Of a DNA stretch of 37,758 bases, positions 6,598 through 13,275 are shown piece by piece. The position numbers and the translations under genes were made by a program. Under the pieces are notes generated by a model. It worked only from the letters and a program-made list of their open reading frames with translations. It searched no databases and had not been told where the DNA came from. Origin of the DNA: Bacteroidales bacterium (GTDB taxonomy: Bacteria; Bacteroidota; Bacteroidia; Bacteroidales; NBLH01); assembly GCA_016937695.1 (NCBI GenBank), contig JAFGWC010000006.1, positions 1 through 37,758 of the forward strand, given 5' to 3'. The stretch's first letter is position 1. Each line of letters starts with the position of its first letter.

Positions 6598-7575
6598 CTA
6601 TCTCGGAATTTCAACACTCTCAATTATTTGTCTTATAACTTTCTGAGTACTAATGCCTTCTATTTCTTTTTCAGGAGTTAAAACTATTCTATGATTTAAA
6701 ACAGGATAAACCATTTCTTTAATATCTTCAGGTTTTACAAAATCTCGTCCATTAATAGCAGCATAAGCTTTTGAACTGTTTAATATTGCAATTGAAGCTC
6801 TTGGAGATGCGCCTAAAAATAATGAATTATTATTTCTTGTTTTAATTACAATTTCAGCAATATATTTAATCAAGTTTTCTTCAATATGAATATCTTTTAT
6901 TAGTTTTTGATATTCAATTATTTTTTCTTTTGATAATATTTTTTCAATATTATTTAATTCAGTTAAATCATTTTGATTATTGTGTTTATCAATTATTTTT
7001 ATTTCTTCTTCAAAAGAAGGATAATCAATTTCTATTTTAAAAATAAATCTATCTAACTGTGCCTCAGGAAGTTTGTAAGTTCCTTCTTGTTCAATTGGGT
7101 TTTGAGTTGCAAAAACAATAAAAGGAGCATTCATTATGTAAGTATTTCCATCAACAGTTATTTGACGTTCTTCCATAACTTCAAACAATGCAGATTGTGT
7201 TTTTGCCGGCGAACGATTTATTTCATCAATTAAAAGAATGTTAGTAAAAACAGGTCCCTTTTTAAATTCAAATTCAGAATTTTTAATATTAAAGATAGAT
7301 GTTCCTAAAATATCAGAAGGCATTAAATCAGGTGTAAACTGAACTCTAGAAAATTCAGAATCAATTGTTTTTGCAGTAAGTTTAGCTGCTAATGTTTTTG
7401 CAATTCCCGGAACGCCTTCTAAAAGTACATGCCCATTTGAAAGTATTGCAACTAACATATAATCAATCATTTTTTCCTGACCAACTATAACTTTCTCAAT
7501 TTCAGCTTTTAATAAGTCTATAGAGCTTTTTAAATCATCTAAATTTATTCTATTTACAAATATTTTTTCTTCCAT
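6598..7575 (-). CDS. MoxR-family AAA+ ATPase
   Basis: A 325-residue AAA+ protein of the MoxR/RavA group. Walker A is GVPGIAKT, Walker B is LLIDEINRS followed by the MoxR-typical PAKTQSALFEVMEER, sensor 1 is FATQNPIEQEGTY, and LPEAQLDRF and GASPRASIAIL are also family marks. MoxR proteins are chaperone-like ATPases that usually work with a neighbouring vWA or DUF58 protein to mature metal enzymes or cell-surface systems. No such partner is next to it: downstream is the terminator of the Qmo operon and upstream is a divergent MoeB-like gene. The partner may lie elsewhere. Confidence 0.9.
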   Translation of the reverse strand: MEEKIFVNRINLDDLKSSIDLLKAEIEKVIVGQEKMIDYMLVAILSNGHVLLEGVPGIAKTLAAKLTAKTIDSEFSRVQFTPDLMPSDILGTSIFNIKNSEFEFKKGPVFTNILLIDEINRSPAKTQSALFEVMEERQITVDGNTYIMNAPFIVFATQNPIEQEGTYKLPEAQLDRFIFKIEIDYPSFEEEIKIIDKHNNQNDLTELNNIEKILSKEKIIEYQKLIKDIHIEENLIKYIAEIVIKTRNNNSLFLGASPRASIAILNSSKAYAAINGRDFVKPEDIKEMVYPVLNHRIVLTPEKEIEGISTQKVIRQIIESVEIPR

Positions 7576-7714
7576 TAATTAATATAATTGAGTTAATTTC
7601 AATATTTTTTGTAAGATGCTAAAATACAATAAATATTTAGAATTTTTTTTAATTATTAAGGCATTGATAATAATTTTCTACATCGTTTTATTTAAAATTA
7701 CTATAAATTTAATA

Positions 7715-7722
7715 TAACTTTG
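7715..7722 (+). promoter_or_regulatory. Bacteroidota-type -7 promoter box (TAACTTTG)
   Basis: Matches TAnnTTTG and lies about 30 bp ahead of ATG 7753, so the transcript would have a leader of around 25 nt. No clear -33 TTG at the right distance. It overlaps the in-frame TTG at 7720, which argues against that codon as the start of the MoeB-like gene. Confidence 0.45.
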
Positions 7723-7752
7723 CAGGCTTTTTTGTTTAAAAAATACATAAAG

Positions 7753-8838
7753 ATGTTTTCTAAAAGCGAATTAAAAAGATATAACAGACATATTATTTTA
7801 CCTGAAATTGGTTTAGAAGGCCAAGATAAACTTAAATCGGCAAAAGTATTAGTTGTTGGTGCCGGTGGTTTAGGATGTCCTGCTTTGCAATACATTGCAG
7901 CTGCAGGAGTTGGTACAATTGGTGTTTGCGATTTTGATTTTGTTGATGAAAGTAATTTACAACGGCAAATTTTATTTGATACTAATGATATTGGAAAATC
8001 TAAAGCAAAAATTGCTGCTGAAAAACTTTCAAAACAAAATCAATTTGTTAAAATAAATACACATAATGTTAAATTAGACAAAGAAAATGTTTTAGAAATA
8101 TTTTCTGATTATGATATTATTGTTGATGGTTCAGATAATTTTCCAACGCGGTTTTTAGTCAGTGATGCCTGTGTAATATTAGGAAAACCATTGGTTTTTG
8201 GAGCTATTTATAAATTTGAAGGACAACTTTCTGTTTTTAATTATAAAAATGGTCCAACTTACAGATGTTTGGTTCCAGAAGAGCCTGAAAGTTCTGAAAT
8301 TTTGTCTTGTTCGCAGATAGGCGTAATTGGTGTTTTACCTGGTATAATTGGTTCTTATCAAGCAAACGAAGTAATAAAAATAATCACTGGAATTGGCGAA
8401 ATAATGAGTGGGAAAATATTATTGCTGGATACTTTAAATATGACTCATAATATTATTGAAATAAAAAGAAAAGAGAATCTAGCTAATTTATCAAATTTGG
8501 GAGAATATGGCGATTTTTGTGGAAATAATTATTCAAATGTTAAACAAATAACTTCTGCAGAATTAAAGCAAATGCTTGATAATAAGAAAGATGTGCTGAT
8601 TGTTGATATTAGAGAATCAGAAGCTTTTAATCAATATCATATAAAAAGTGTGAATATTTCTATTGATAAATTATTAAATAATGCTGATAATTTGCCAATA
8701 GATAAACCAGTAATTTTAATTTGTGAAAATGGAAATAATAGCATGGCAGTAATTGAAAATTTTGAAAAATTATATGATTTTAAAAATTTATTTAATTTAA
8801 AAGATGGAATACAATCTTGGTTAAAAAATAATTATTAA
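7753..8838 (+). CDS. MoeB/ThiF-type adenylyltransferase with C-terminal rhodanese domain
   Basis: 361 residues from ATG 7753. Residues 1-250 are an E1-like adenylating domain: RYNRHIILPEIGLEGQ, the nucleotide loop VVGAGGLGCP, and DFDFVDESNLQRQILF. SCSQIGVIGVLPGIIGSYQA closes the domain. The C-terminal 100 residues are a rhodanese domain with DIRESEAFNQYHIKSVNI and the active Cys in LICENGNNS. Such fusions adenylate the C-terminal Gly of ThiS- or MoaD-like sulfur carriers and help load sulfur, serving thiamin or molybdopterin synthesis. The zinc-binding CxxC pairs of MoeB are missing (TYRC instead of CYRC). No ThiS/MoaD gene is adjacent, so its true client is unknown. Confidence 0.85.
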   Translation: MFSKSELKRYNRHIILPEIGLEGQDKLKSAKVLVVGAGGLGCPALQYIAAAGVGTIGVCDFDFVDESNLQRQILFDTNDIGKSKAKIAAEKLSKQNQFVKINTHNVKLDKENVLEIFSDYDIIVDGSDNFPTRFLVSDACVILGKPLVFGAIYKFEGQLSVFNYKNGPTYRCLVPEEPESSEILSCSQIGVIGVLPGIIGSYQANEVIKIITGIGEIMSGKILLLDTLNMTHNIIEIKRKENLANLSNLGEYGDFCGNNYSNVKQITSAELKQMLDNKKDVLIVDIRESEAFNQYHIKSVNISIDKLLNNADNLPIDKPVILICENGNNSMAVIENFEKLYDFKNLFNLKDGIQSWLKNNY

Positions 8839-8885
8839 ATTGCTGAGTTGTTTAAATAATAAATAATAAAAATATAATAAAAAAC

Positions 8886-9356
8886 ATGAATCCTAATAGT
8901 GAATTTATGGCCGAAGCAATTCGCCTTTCTAAAGAGAATGTTGAAAATGGCGGCGGACCTTTTGGCGCAGTAATAGTAAAAGATGGAAAAATAATAGCAA
9001 AAGCTTCAAATTCGGTTACAAAAATAAACGATCCAACGGCACACGCCGAAATAAATGCAATAAGAGAAGCATCAAAAGTATTAAACTCATTTGATTTAAG
9101 CGGATGCGAAATTTATACATCGTGTGAACCATGTCCGATGTGTTTTGGTGCTATTTATTGGGCTCATTTAGATAAAATTTATTATGGAAATACAAAATCA
9201 GATGCTAAAAATATTGGTTTTGATGATTCTTTTATTTACCAAGAATTGGATTTAGATATGGATAAACGGAAAATTCCTGCAAAACAGCTCATGCCAAATC
9301 AGGCAATCGAAGCTTTTAAAATGTGGGAAGAAAAAGATGATAAAGTTGAATATTGA
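8886..9356 (+). CDS. guaD: Guanine deaminase (cytidine deaminase-like zinc enzyme)
   Basis: 156 residues, the usual length of the small Bacillus-type guanine deaminase, not the large amidohydrolase form. Zinc ligands and proton shuttle are in THAEINAI (His and catalytic Glu) and SCEPCPMCFGAIYWA (PCxxC). GFDDSFIYQEL and RKIPAKQLMPNQAIEAFKMWEEK near the C-terminus match the guanine deaminase group rather than tRNA adenosine deaminase. It should convert guanine to xanthine plus ammonia in the cytoplasm. It follows the MoeB-like gene after 47 bp and may share its transcript. An SsnA-like amidohydrolase at 28975-30243 could be part of related purine handling, but this is speculative. Confidence 0.88.
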   Translation: MNPNSEFMAEAIRLSKENVENGGGPFGAVIVKDGKIIAKASNSVTKINDPTAHAEINAIREASKVLNSFDLSGCEIYTSCEPCPMCFGAIYWAHLDKIYYGNTKSDAKNIGFDDSFIYQELDLDMDKRKIPAKQLMPNQAIEAFKMWEEKDDKVEY

Positions 9357-9396
9357 AAAAATATAAAAAAAATATTAAACTGAGCAATTTATAGAT

Positions 9397-9445
9397 AATA
9401 ATCATTGTTAAGTAGCTTTTTATCAGCGATTTAATAATGATTATT
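9397..9445 (+). terminator. Intergenic hairpin between convergent genes
   Basis: Arms 9397-9411 and 9431-9445 pair over 15 bp with one G-T pair, around a 19 nt loop. It lies between the guanine deaminase gene (+) and the putative lipoprotein gene (-). There is no clean T-run, so terminator function is plausible but not certain. Confidence 0.5.
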
Positions 9446-9462
9446 GCTTGGTGAAATTTAAC

Positions 9463-9981
9463 TTACTCCAGAAAAAAATCATCGCTAATACTTATACTGT
9501 CATTTTTTATAATATCGTAAACAGTAACTTTAATAGAATATTTGCCAATTTTATCATTTTTCGACGAAGAATATGAAGCATAAGGTGCTTTTAAAATATT
9601 ATTTTCAAAATTGGCATGTCCACTACTTCCAAATAAATTACTTCTAGTCATAACAAGCTGACCAATAGCATCATAAACTTCGAGTTTCATCTCAGCATTA
9701 TTTAAACTATCTGCACCTTTTACGAATTCCCCAACATTTTTTAAAACAAAATATACTTCATCGCCGCGTTGGTAGATAGCTTTGTTATATTGAATAAAGT
9801 TTCTATTTTCCATTATTGCAAAATCATAATCTTCAACATTTAATTTTTTATTTTCAACTATTGAATTTGTATCTGTTTCCTGATTTTTCGAATTGGAATT
9901 ATTATCGTTCCGGTTTTTACACATATGAAAAGTAATGGAAATAAAAATAAGAAAAATTATAAGTTTAAGATATTTGTTCAT
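9463..9981 (-). CDS. Putative secreted lipoprotein of unknown function
   Basis: 172 residues. Basic start MNKYLK, a hydrophobic stretch LIIFLIFISITFHM and then Cys 21, which could be the lipid-bearing Cys although the residues before it (FHM) are not a classic lipobox. A polar Asn/Ser-rich linker follows. The remaining 115 residues look like one beta-sandwich domain (QYNKAIYQRGDEVYFVLKNV, KLEVYDAIGQLVMTRSN, GKYSIKVTVYDII). This resembles extracellular Ig- or PapD-like folds, but I do not recognise a family. A TAACTTTG promoter box lies 24 bp upstream of its ATG. Divergent from the hemerythrin-like gene. Confidence 0.7.
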   Translation of the reverse strand: MNKYLKLIIFLIFISITFHMCKNRNDNNSNSKNQETDTNSIVENKKLNVEDYDFAIMENRNFIQYNKAIYQRGDEVYFVLKNVGEFVKGADSLNNAEMKLEVYDAIGQLVMTRSNLFGSSGHANFENNILKAPYASYSSSKNDKIGKYSIKVTVYDIIKNDSISISDDFFLE

Positions 9982-10004
9982 TTTATTATTTTTTAGTAAA
10001 CAAA

Positions 10005-10012
10005 CAAAGTTA
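10005..10012 (-). promoter_or_regulatory. -7 promoter box TAACTTTG for the putative lipoprotein gene
   Basis: On the minus strand, 24 bp upstream of ATG 9981. Same octamer as the box at 7715-7722. No clear -33 partner was found. Confidence 0.4.
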
Positions 10013-10179
10013 AAAAATGATTTTTAAACATCATTAAATTAAAATAGAATTATTGATAATATTTTTATAACAAGCATAAAAATAAAATAATGCTGATAAT
10101 AGTCATTGTATTTGAATAAAAAATGTATGAATTTTACAAACTGAAATGAATTGTTTTTTCAAAATTAAAACCAAATAAA

Positions 10180-10560
10180 ATGACAAGTCAATTGGCGTTG
10201 GAAGCAATAAAGGCAAACAAGCAGAAAATATCTGATTTAATAAGTTTTTTCTCAAAATCAATTGATGAAAATAATGGAGAAAAAGAAATTTTAAATATCT
10301 TTCATAAATTAAGTTTTTACAGCTCAGAAATATTTATAAGCGAAGAACTTATCATGAAAAAGTATGAAATTTCATCTTTATCTGAACATATTTTGGAACA
10401 TAAAGATTTTGTAGATAAAATGAAATATTTTCAGCAAGAATATGAGAATAAAAATGAAGGTTTATGTGTAGAACTTTTAAATTATTTAAAAAAATGGCAT
10501 AAAACTCATATTTTAAAATTGGATGAAGATATTATAAATTCTATTACATCAAAAAAATAA
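10180..10560 (+). CDS. Hemerythrin-like four-helix protein with incomplete diiron site
   Basis: 126 residues in four helices. Retained hemerythrin ligands are Glu in ISEELIMKKYE (helix B), the HxxxH pair in SEHILEHKDF (helix C) and His and Asp in THILKLDED (helix D). The helix A His is missing (KANKQKISDL has Lys at the place of IDxQH). The first helix B His is also missing (SSEIFISEE has Ile where HFxxEE is expected). Bacteriohemerythrins bind O2 or supply it to membrane oxidases; with two ligands gone this one may bind one metal or act as an altered sensor. No signal peptide. Convergent with the DUF2797 gene after 24 bp. Confidence 0.72.
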   Translation: MTSQLALEAIKANKQKISDLISFFSKSIDENNGEKEILNIFHKLSFYSSEIFISEELIMKKYEISSLSEHILEHKDFVDKMKYFQQEYENKNEGLCVELLNYLKKWHKTHILKLDEDIINSITSKK

Positions 10561-10584
10561 ATTTACGATTCTGCTTGATTAAAA

Positions 10585-11379
10585 TTAATAATCCAAACTT
10601 ATTAAATATCCTGTATGCTTTCTGATATTAATTACCGTATTGTCTTCAAAAATTAAGTACTGACCTTTTATTCCAATTAATTTTCCTTTGTAAATCTCAA
10701 TATTATCAAAATTAACACTTTTTATTTTTTTAGGATATTCAATTACCGGATAATTTATTTCTGTAATATCGTCATCTTCAGTTATATATTGCTGTAAATC
10801 AGGATTTAATAATTCCCAGGCTTTTTGTTTTTCATCTTCTAAATCGATATTAAAATTTATATCATTTTTAAGCATTTTTTGCCAGCTGGTTTTGTCGCTC
10901 ATATAGTTTTTAAGCTCAACTTCAATTAAACCTGCTAAATTTCGGTTTGGAGTTTCTGCAAGTTTTATTGCTTTCCATGCGCCTTGGTCAATCCATCTTG
11001 TAGGTATTTGAGTGGCTCTGGTAACTCCAACTTTTAATCCGCTTGAAATAGCAAGATAAACATAATGGTTTGTAAGACAATGATTTTTAGACCATTCCAT
11101 ATCTCTTGAAATTCCTAAATGTGCTTGACACAATTCCGGTTTTAAAATACATTCAGAAGTTTCAGGAACACTAATAAAGCAATTATAGCAATATCCTTGC
11201 GCAAAAGATGTTTTTGTTGTTTTTCCGCAAGAAATACAATTTATTTGTTTTTCAGATTTTAACTCTATTTCTTTACCAATTAACTCATTCATATAAATTA
11301 TTTCATTACCAATTGGCAAATAATATTGAACTGTTTCTTTCAGCTCGGTTTTCATTTTTAATAAATTGCCTTGAATCAT
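10585..11379 (-). CDS. DUF2797 family protein (zinc ribbon plus GIY-YIG-like domain)
   Basis: 264 residues. A zinc ribbon (CISCGKTTKTSFAQGYCYNC) is followed by PELCQAHLG, typical of DUF2797. Then NHYVYLAISSGLKVGVTRATQIPTRWIDQGA resembles the GIY-YIG nuclease core, to which this family has been related. The C-terminal third carries a small beta domain (GKLIGIKGQYLIFEDNTVINIRKH). Function is unknown. ATG 11379 is the first start; an ATG eight codons further in (MKTELKETVQ) fits the family's beginning equally well. Confidence 0.85.
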   Translation of the reverse strand: MIQGNLLKMKTELKETVQYYLPIGNEIIYMNELIGKEIELKSEKQINCISCGKTTKTSFAQGYCYNCFISVPETSECILKPELCQAHLGISRDMEWSKNHCLTNHYVYLAISSGLKVGVTRATQIPTRWIDQGAWKAIKLAETPNRNLAGLIEVELKNYMSDKTSWQKMLKNDINFNIDLEDEKQKAWELLNPDLQQYITEDDDITEINYPVIEYPKKIKSVNFDNIEIYKGKLIGIKGQYLIFEDNTVINIRKHTGYLISLDY

Positions 11380-11400
11380 TATTTTTTATTTTATTTTTTT

Positions 11401-11457
11401 AACCATATAAGTTAATATAAGTTTTTACTTATGTTTTCTTATGTTTCTTATATGGTT
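11401..11457 (-). repeat. 11-bp perfect inverted repeat
   Basis: Arms aaccatataag (11401-11411) and cttatatggtt (11447-11457) flank an AT-rich loop with several cttatg words. It lies downstream of the lolE-like gene and upstream of the DUF2797 gene, both on the minus strand. It lacks a U-tract in the minus direction; it may be an operator or a weak transcription pause. Confidence 0.4.
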
Positions 11458-11502
11458 TTAAATTTTATTTTATAATGCGTTTATTGTCAATGAATTATGG
11501 TT

Positions 11503-12717
11503 TTAAATTAATAAATGCTTTTTTGTAATATATCTTACAGGATACCAAGATGCAAAAAAACCTATAAGTAAAACCGTGAAAAACACGTAAACAAAATCCA
11601 TAATTCTCATTTCAACCGGATAATATCTTACAATAAAATATTCCGGAAATTCGATTATGCCAAATTCTTTTTGTAAATAACTTATAAAAGCACCAAATAT
11701 TAGTCCTAATGCAGCGCCAATTAAAGAAATAAACCAACCTTCAAATAGAAAAATTTTTCTTATTAATGAATTATTGGCTCCAAGATGCTGCAAAGTAATA
11801 ATATCTTCTTTTTTATCAATAATTAACATTGTTAATGAGCCAATTAAGTTAAAAGAAGCAATTATTAAAATAAATGTTAAAATTAAGTAAATAACCCATT
11901 TTTCTGATTTCATTATTTTAAATAAAAACTCATGCTGCTGAAATCGGTTTTTAACAATAAAATCTTTTCCCAAAATATTTTCCATTTTGGACTGAAAGGT
12001 CACATTATCAATGTTTTGATTTGATTTTATTTCTAAAGAGCTTACTTCATTTGTGTATTCTAGAAGTTTTTGTGCAAAATTTAAAGGAACAATAATATAT
12101 TCAGCATCATATTCTTCCTGATAAACAGAAAATAAACCTATTGGAAAAATATGTTTAATATTAAAAGCATTACTTGCATCAATTCCTGGTTTTGCGTTTC
12201 TTTTTGGCACCCAAATTTTTAAAGGAATTAATAAATTTAAATTTACAGCAAGATTATTAGCCACACTCCAACCTAAAATCGCATAATTTTCTTTATTGGT
12301 TCTTAATTTATATTCGCCACTTATTATCATTGAGTCTATTCCGGATGTTTTATTAAAATTATCCGAAACGCCCTTTATTTTTGCAATGTCTTGTCTTTTT
12401 TCATATTCAATAAGTGCATTTTCTTCTAAAACTTCGGTATAAAATGCAATTTCATCAAGTTTAATAAGCTTTTGAATTTTTTCATCATCCAAAGAAAATA
12501 CTTTCCCTTTTGCTATAGTAACTTTAAAATCCGGGTCAAATGTGTTGTAAAAAGATTTTATAAGACTGTCTAAACCATTAAAAACAGACAAAATAATAAT
12601 TAATGCCATTGTCCCAATTGAAACTCCAAGAATTGAAATACCTGAAATGATATTAATTAAATTCCTTGATTTTTTTGCAAAAAGGTACCTTTTTGCTATA
12701 AATAAGTGTAGATTCAA
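11503..12717 (-). CDS. LolC/LolE-like FtsX-type ABC permease
   Basis: 404 residues, FtsX/LolE architecture. The cytoplasmic N-terminus FIAKRYLFAKKSRNLINIISG precedes a first helix (GISILGVSIGTMALIIILSVFNG). A periplasmic domain of about 210 residues follows, then three C-terminal helices starting near WVIYLILTFILIIASFNLIG. Lipoprotein-releasing permeases work with the LolD ATPase to send lipoproteins toward the outer membrane; no ATPase gene is adjacent. The start is TTG: an in-frame TAA lies shortly upstream, there is no ATG before helix 1, and MNLHLFIAKRYLF aligns with the usual start of Bacteroidota homologues as I know them. It follows rbfA after 90 bp. Confidence 0.87.
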   Translation of the reverse strand: MNLHLFIAKRYLFAKKSRNLINIISGISILGVSIGTMALIIILSVFNGLDSLIKSFYNTFDPDFKVTIAKGKVFSLDDEKIQKLIKLDEIAFYTEVLEENALIEYEKRQDIAKIKGVSDNFNKTSGIDSMIISGEYKLRTNKENYAILGWSVANNLAVNLNLLIPLKIWVPKRNAKPGIDASNAFNIKHIFPIGLFSVYQEEYDAEYIIVPLNFAQKLLEYTNEVSSLEIKSNQNIDNVTFQSKMENILGKDFIVKNRFQQHEFLFKIMKSEKWVIYLILTFILIIASFNLIGSLTMLIIDKKEDIITLQHLGANNSLIRKIFLFEGWFISLIGAALGLIFGAFISYLQKEFGIIEFPEYFIVRYYPVEMRIMDFVYVFFTVLLIGFFASWYPVRYITKKHLLI

Positions 12718-12807
12718 AATGAAAGGTTTTACAAATTCAAAATTTTATATAAAATAGATTTAATTTAAATATTATATTGCTATATAGCTGAATATGAAAG
12801 ATATAGC

Positions 12808-13143
12808 TTAGTTCAATAGTTCGTCAATTCTATCTGCATAATCTAAAGAATCATCAATAAAAAATTTCAAATCAGGAATTTTTCTTAATTGATTACGCAA
12901 TTTTTTACCAATTTCATATTTAACTTTACCAGTTGAGGCATTTATTAATTCCAAAATTTCTTCAATATTTTCAGACGGAAAAATGCTTAAATATACTTTT
13001 GCAATAGAAATATCAGAGCTTAATCTTACTGATGTAACCGAAATTAATTTGCCTTGATAACTAGTATATGAATTTTGTTGAAAAACTATACTTAACTCTT
13101 TTTGCATAAGTCTTTCAACTTTTTTTAATCTTGTTTGGTCCAT
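12808..13143 (-). CDS. rbfA: Ribosome-binding factor A
   Basis: 111 residues, the compact KH-like RbfA. Recognisable are the start TRLKKVERLMQKELSIVFQQ, the middle SVTSVRLSSDISIAKVYLSI and KIPDLKFFIDDSLDYADRIDELL, which matches the RbfA ending (P-x-L-x-F-x-x-D). It helps mature the 30S subunit (16S 5' end) in the cytoplasm. It starts with ATG 13143, with a TAAATTTG promoter box 36 bp upstream, and is followed by the lolE-like gene, an arrangement common in Bacteroidota. Confidence 0.92.
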   Translation of the reverse strand: MDQTRLKKVERLMQKELSIVFQQNSYTSYQGKLISVTSVRLSSDISIAKVYLSIFPSENIEEILELINASTGKVKYEIGKKLRNQLRKIPDLKFFIDDSLDYADRIDELLN

Positions 13144-13178
13144 ATTAATTATTTTATTTCAACTTTTGTTTTAGATAT

Positions 13179-13186
13179 CAAATTTA
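13179..13186 (-). promoter_or_regulatory. -7 promoter box TAAATTTG for rbfA
   Basis: Minus-strand match to TAnnTTTG, 36 bp upstream of the rbfA ATG, back to back with the promoter of the SprB-repeat gene. Confidence 0.4.
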
Positions 13187-13203
13187 TTTATAAAATAAAA
13201 CTT

Positions 13204-13232
13204 TTTGTAGTTCTATATATTTTCTAAATTTG
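13204..13232 (+). promoter_or_regulatory. Promoter with -33 TTTG and -7 TAAATTTG for the SprB-repeat gene
   Basis: TTTG at 13204-13207 and TAAATTTG at 13225-13232 are 17 bp apart, within the spacing reported for Bacteroidota sigma factors. The start codon TTG 13276 lies about 44 bp downstream. It is the only promoter in the window where I can see both boxes. Confidence 0.5.
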
Positions 13233-13275
13233 TTTAGTTATCTTAAATTATTTGCAAAGTTAAATAAAATAAAGC

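Noticed and set aside
7720-7752. TTG 7720 as the start of the MoeB-like gene
   Set aside because: It overlaps the -7 promoter box, adds an 11-residue tail unlike the family, and ATG 7753 fits the conserved beginning.
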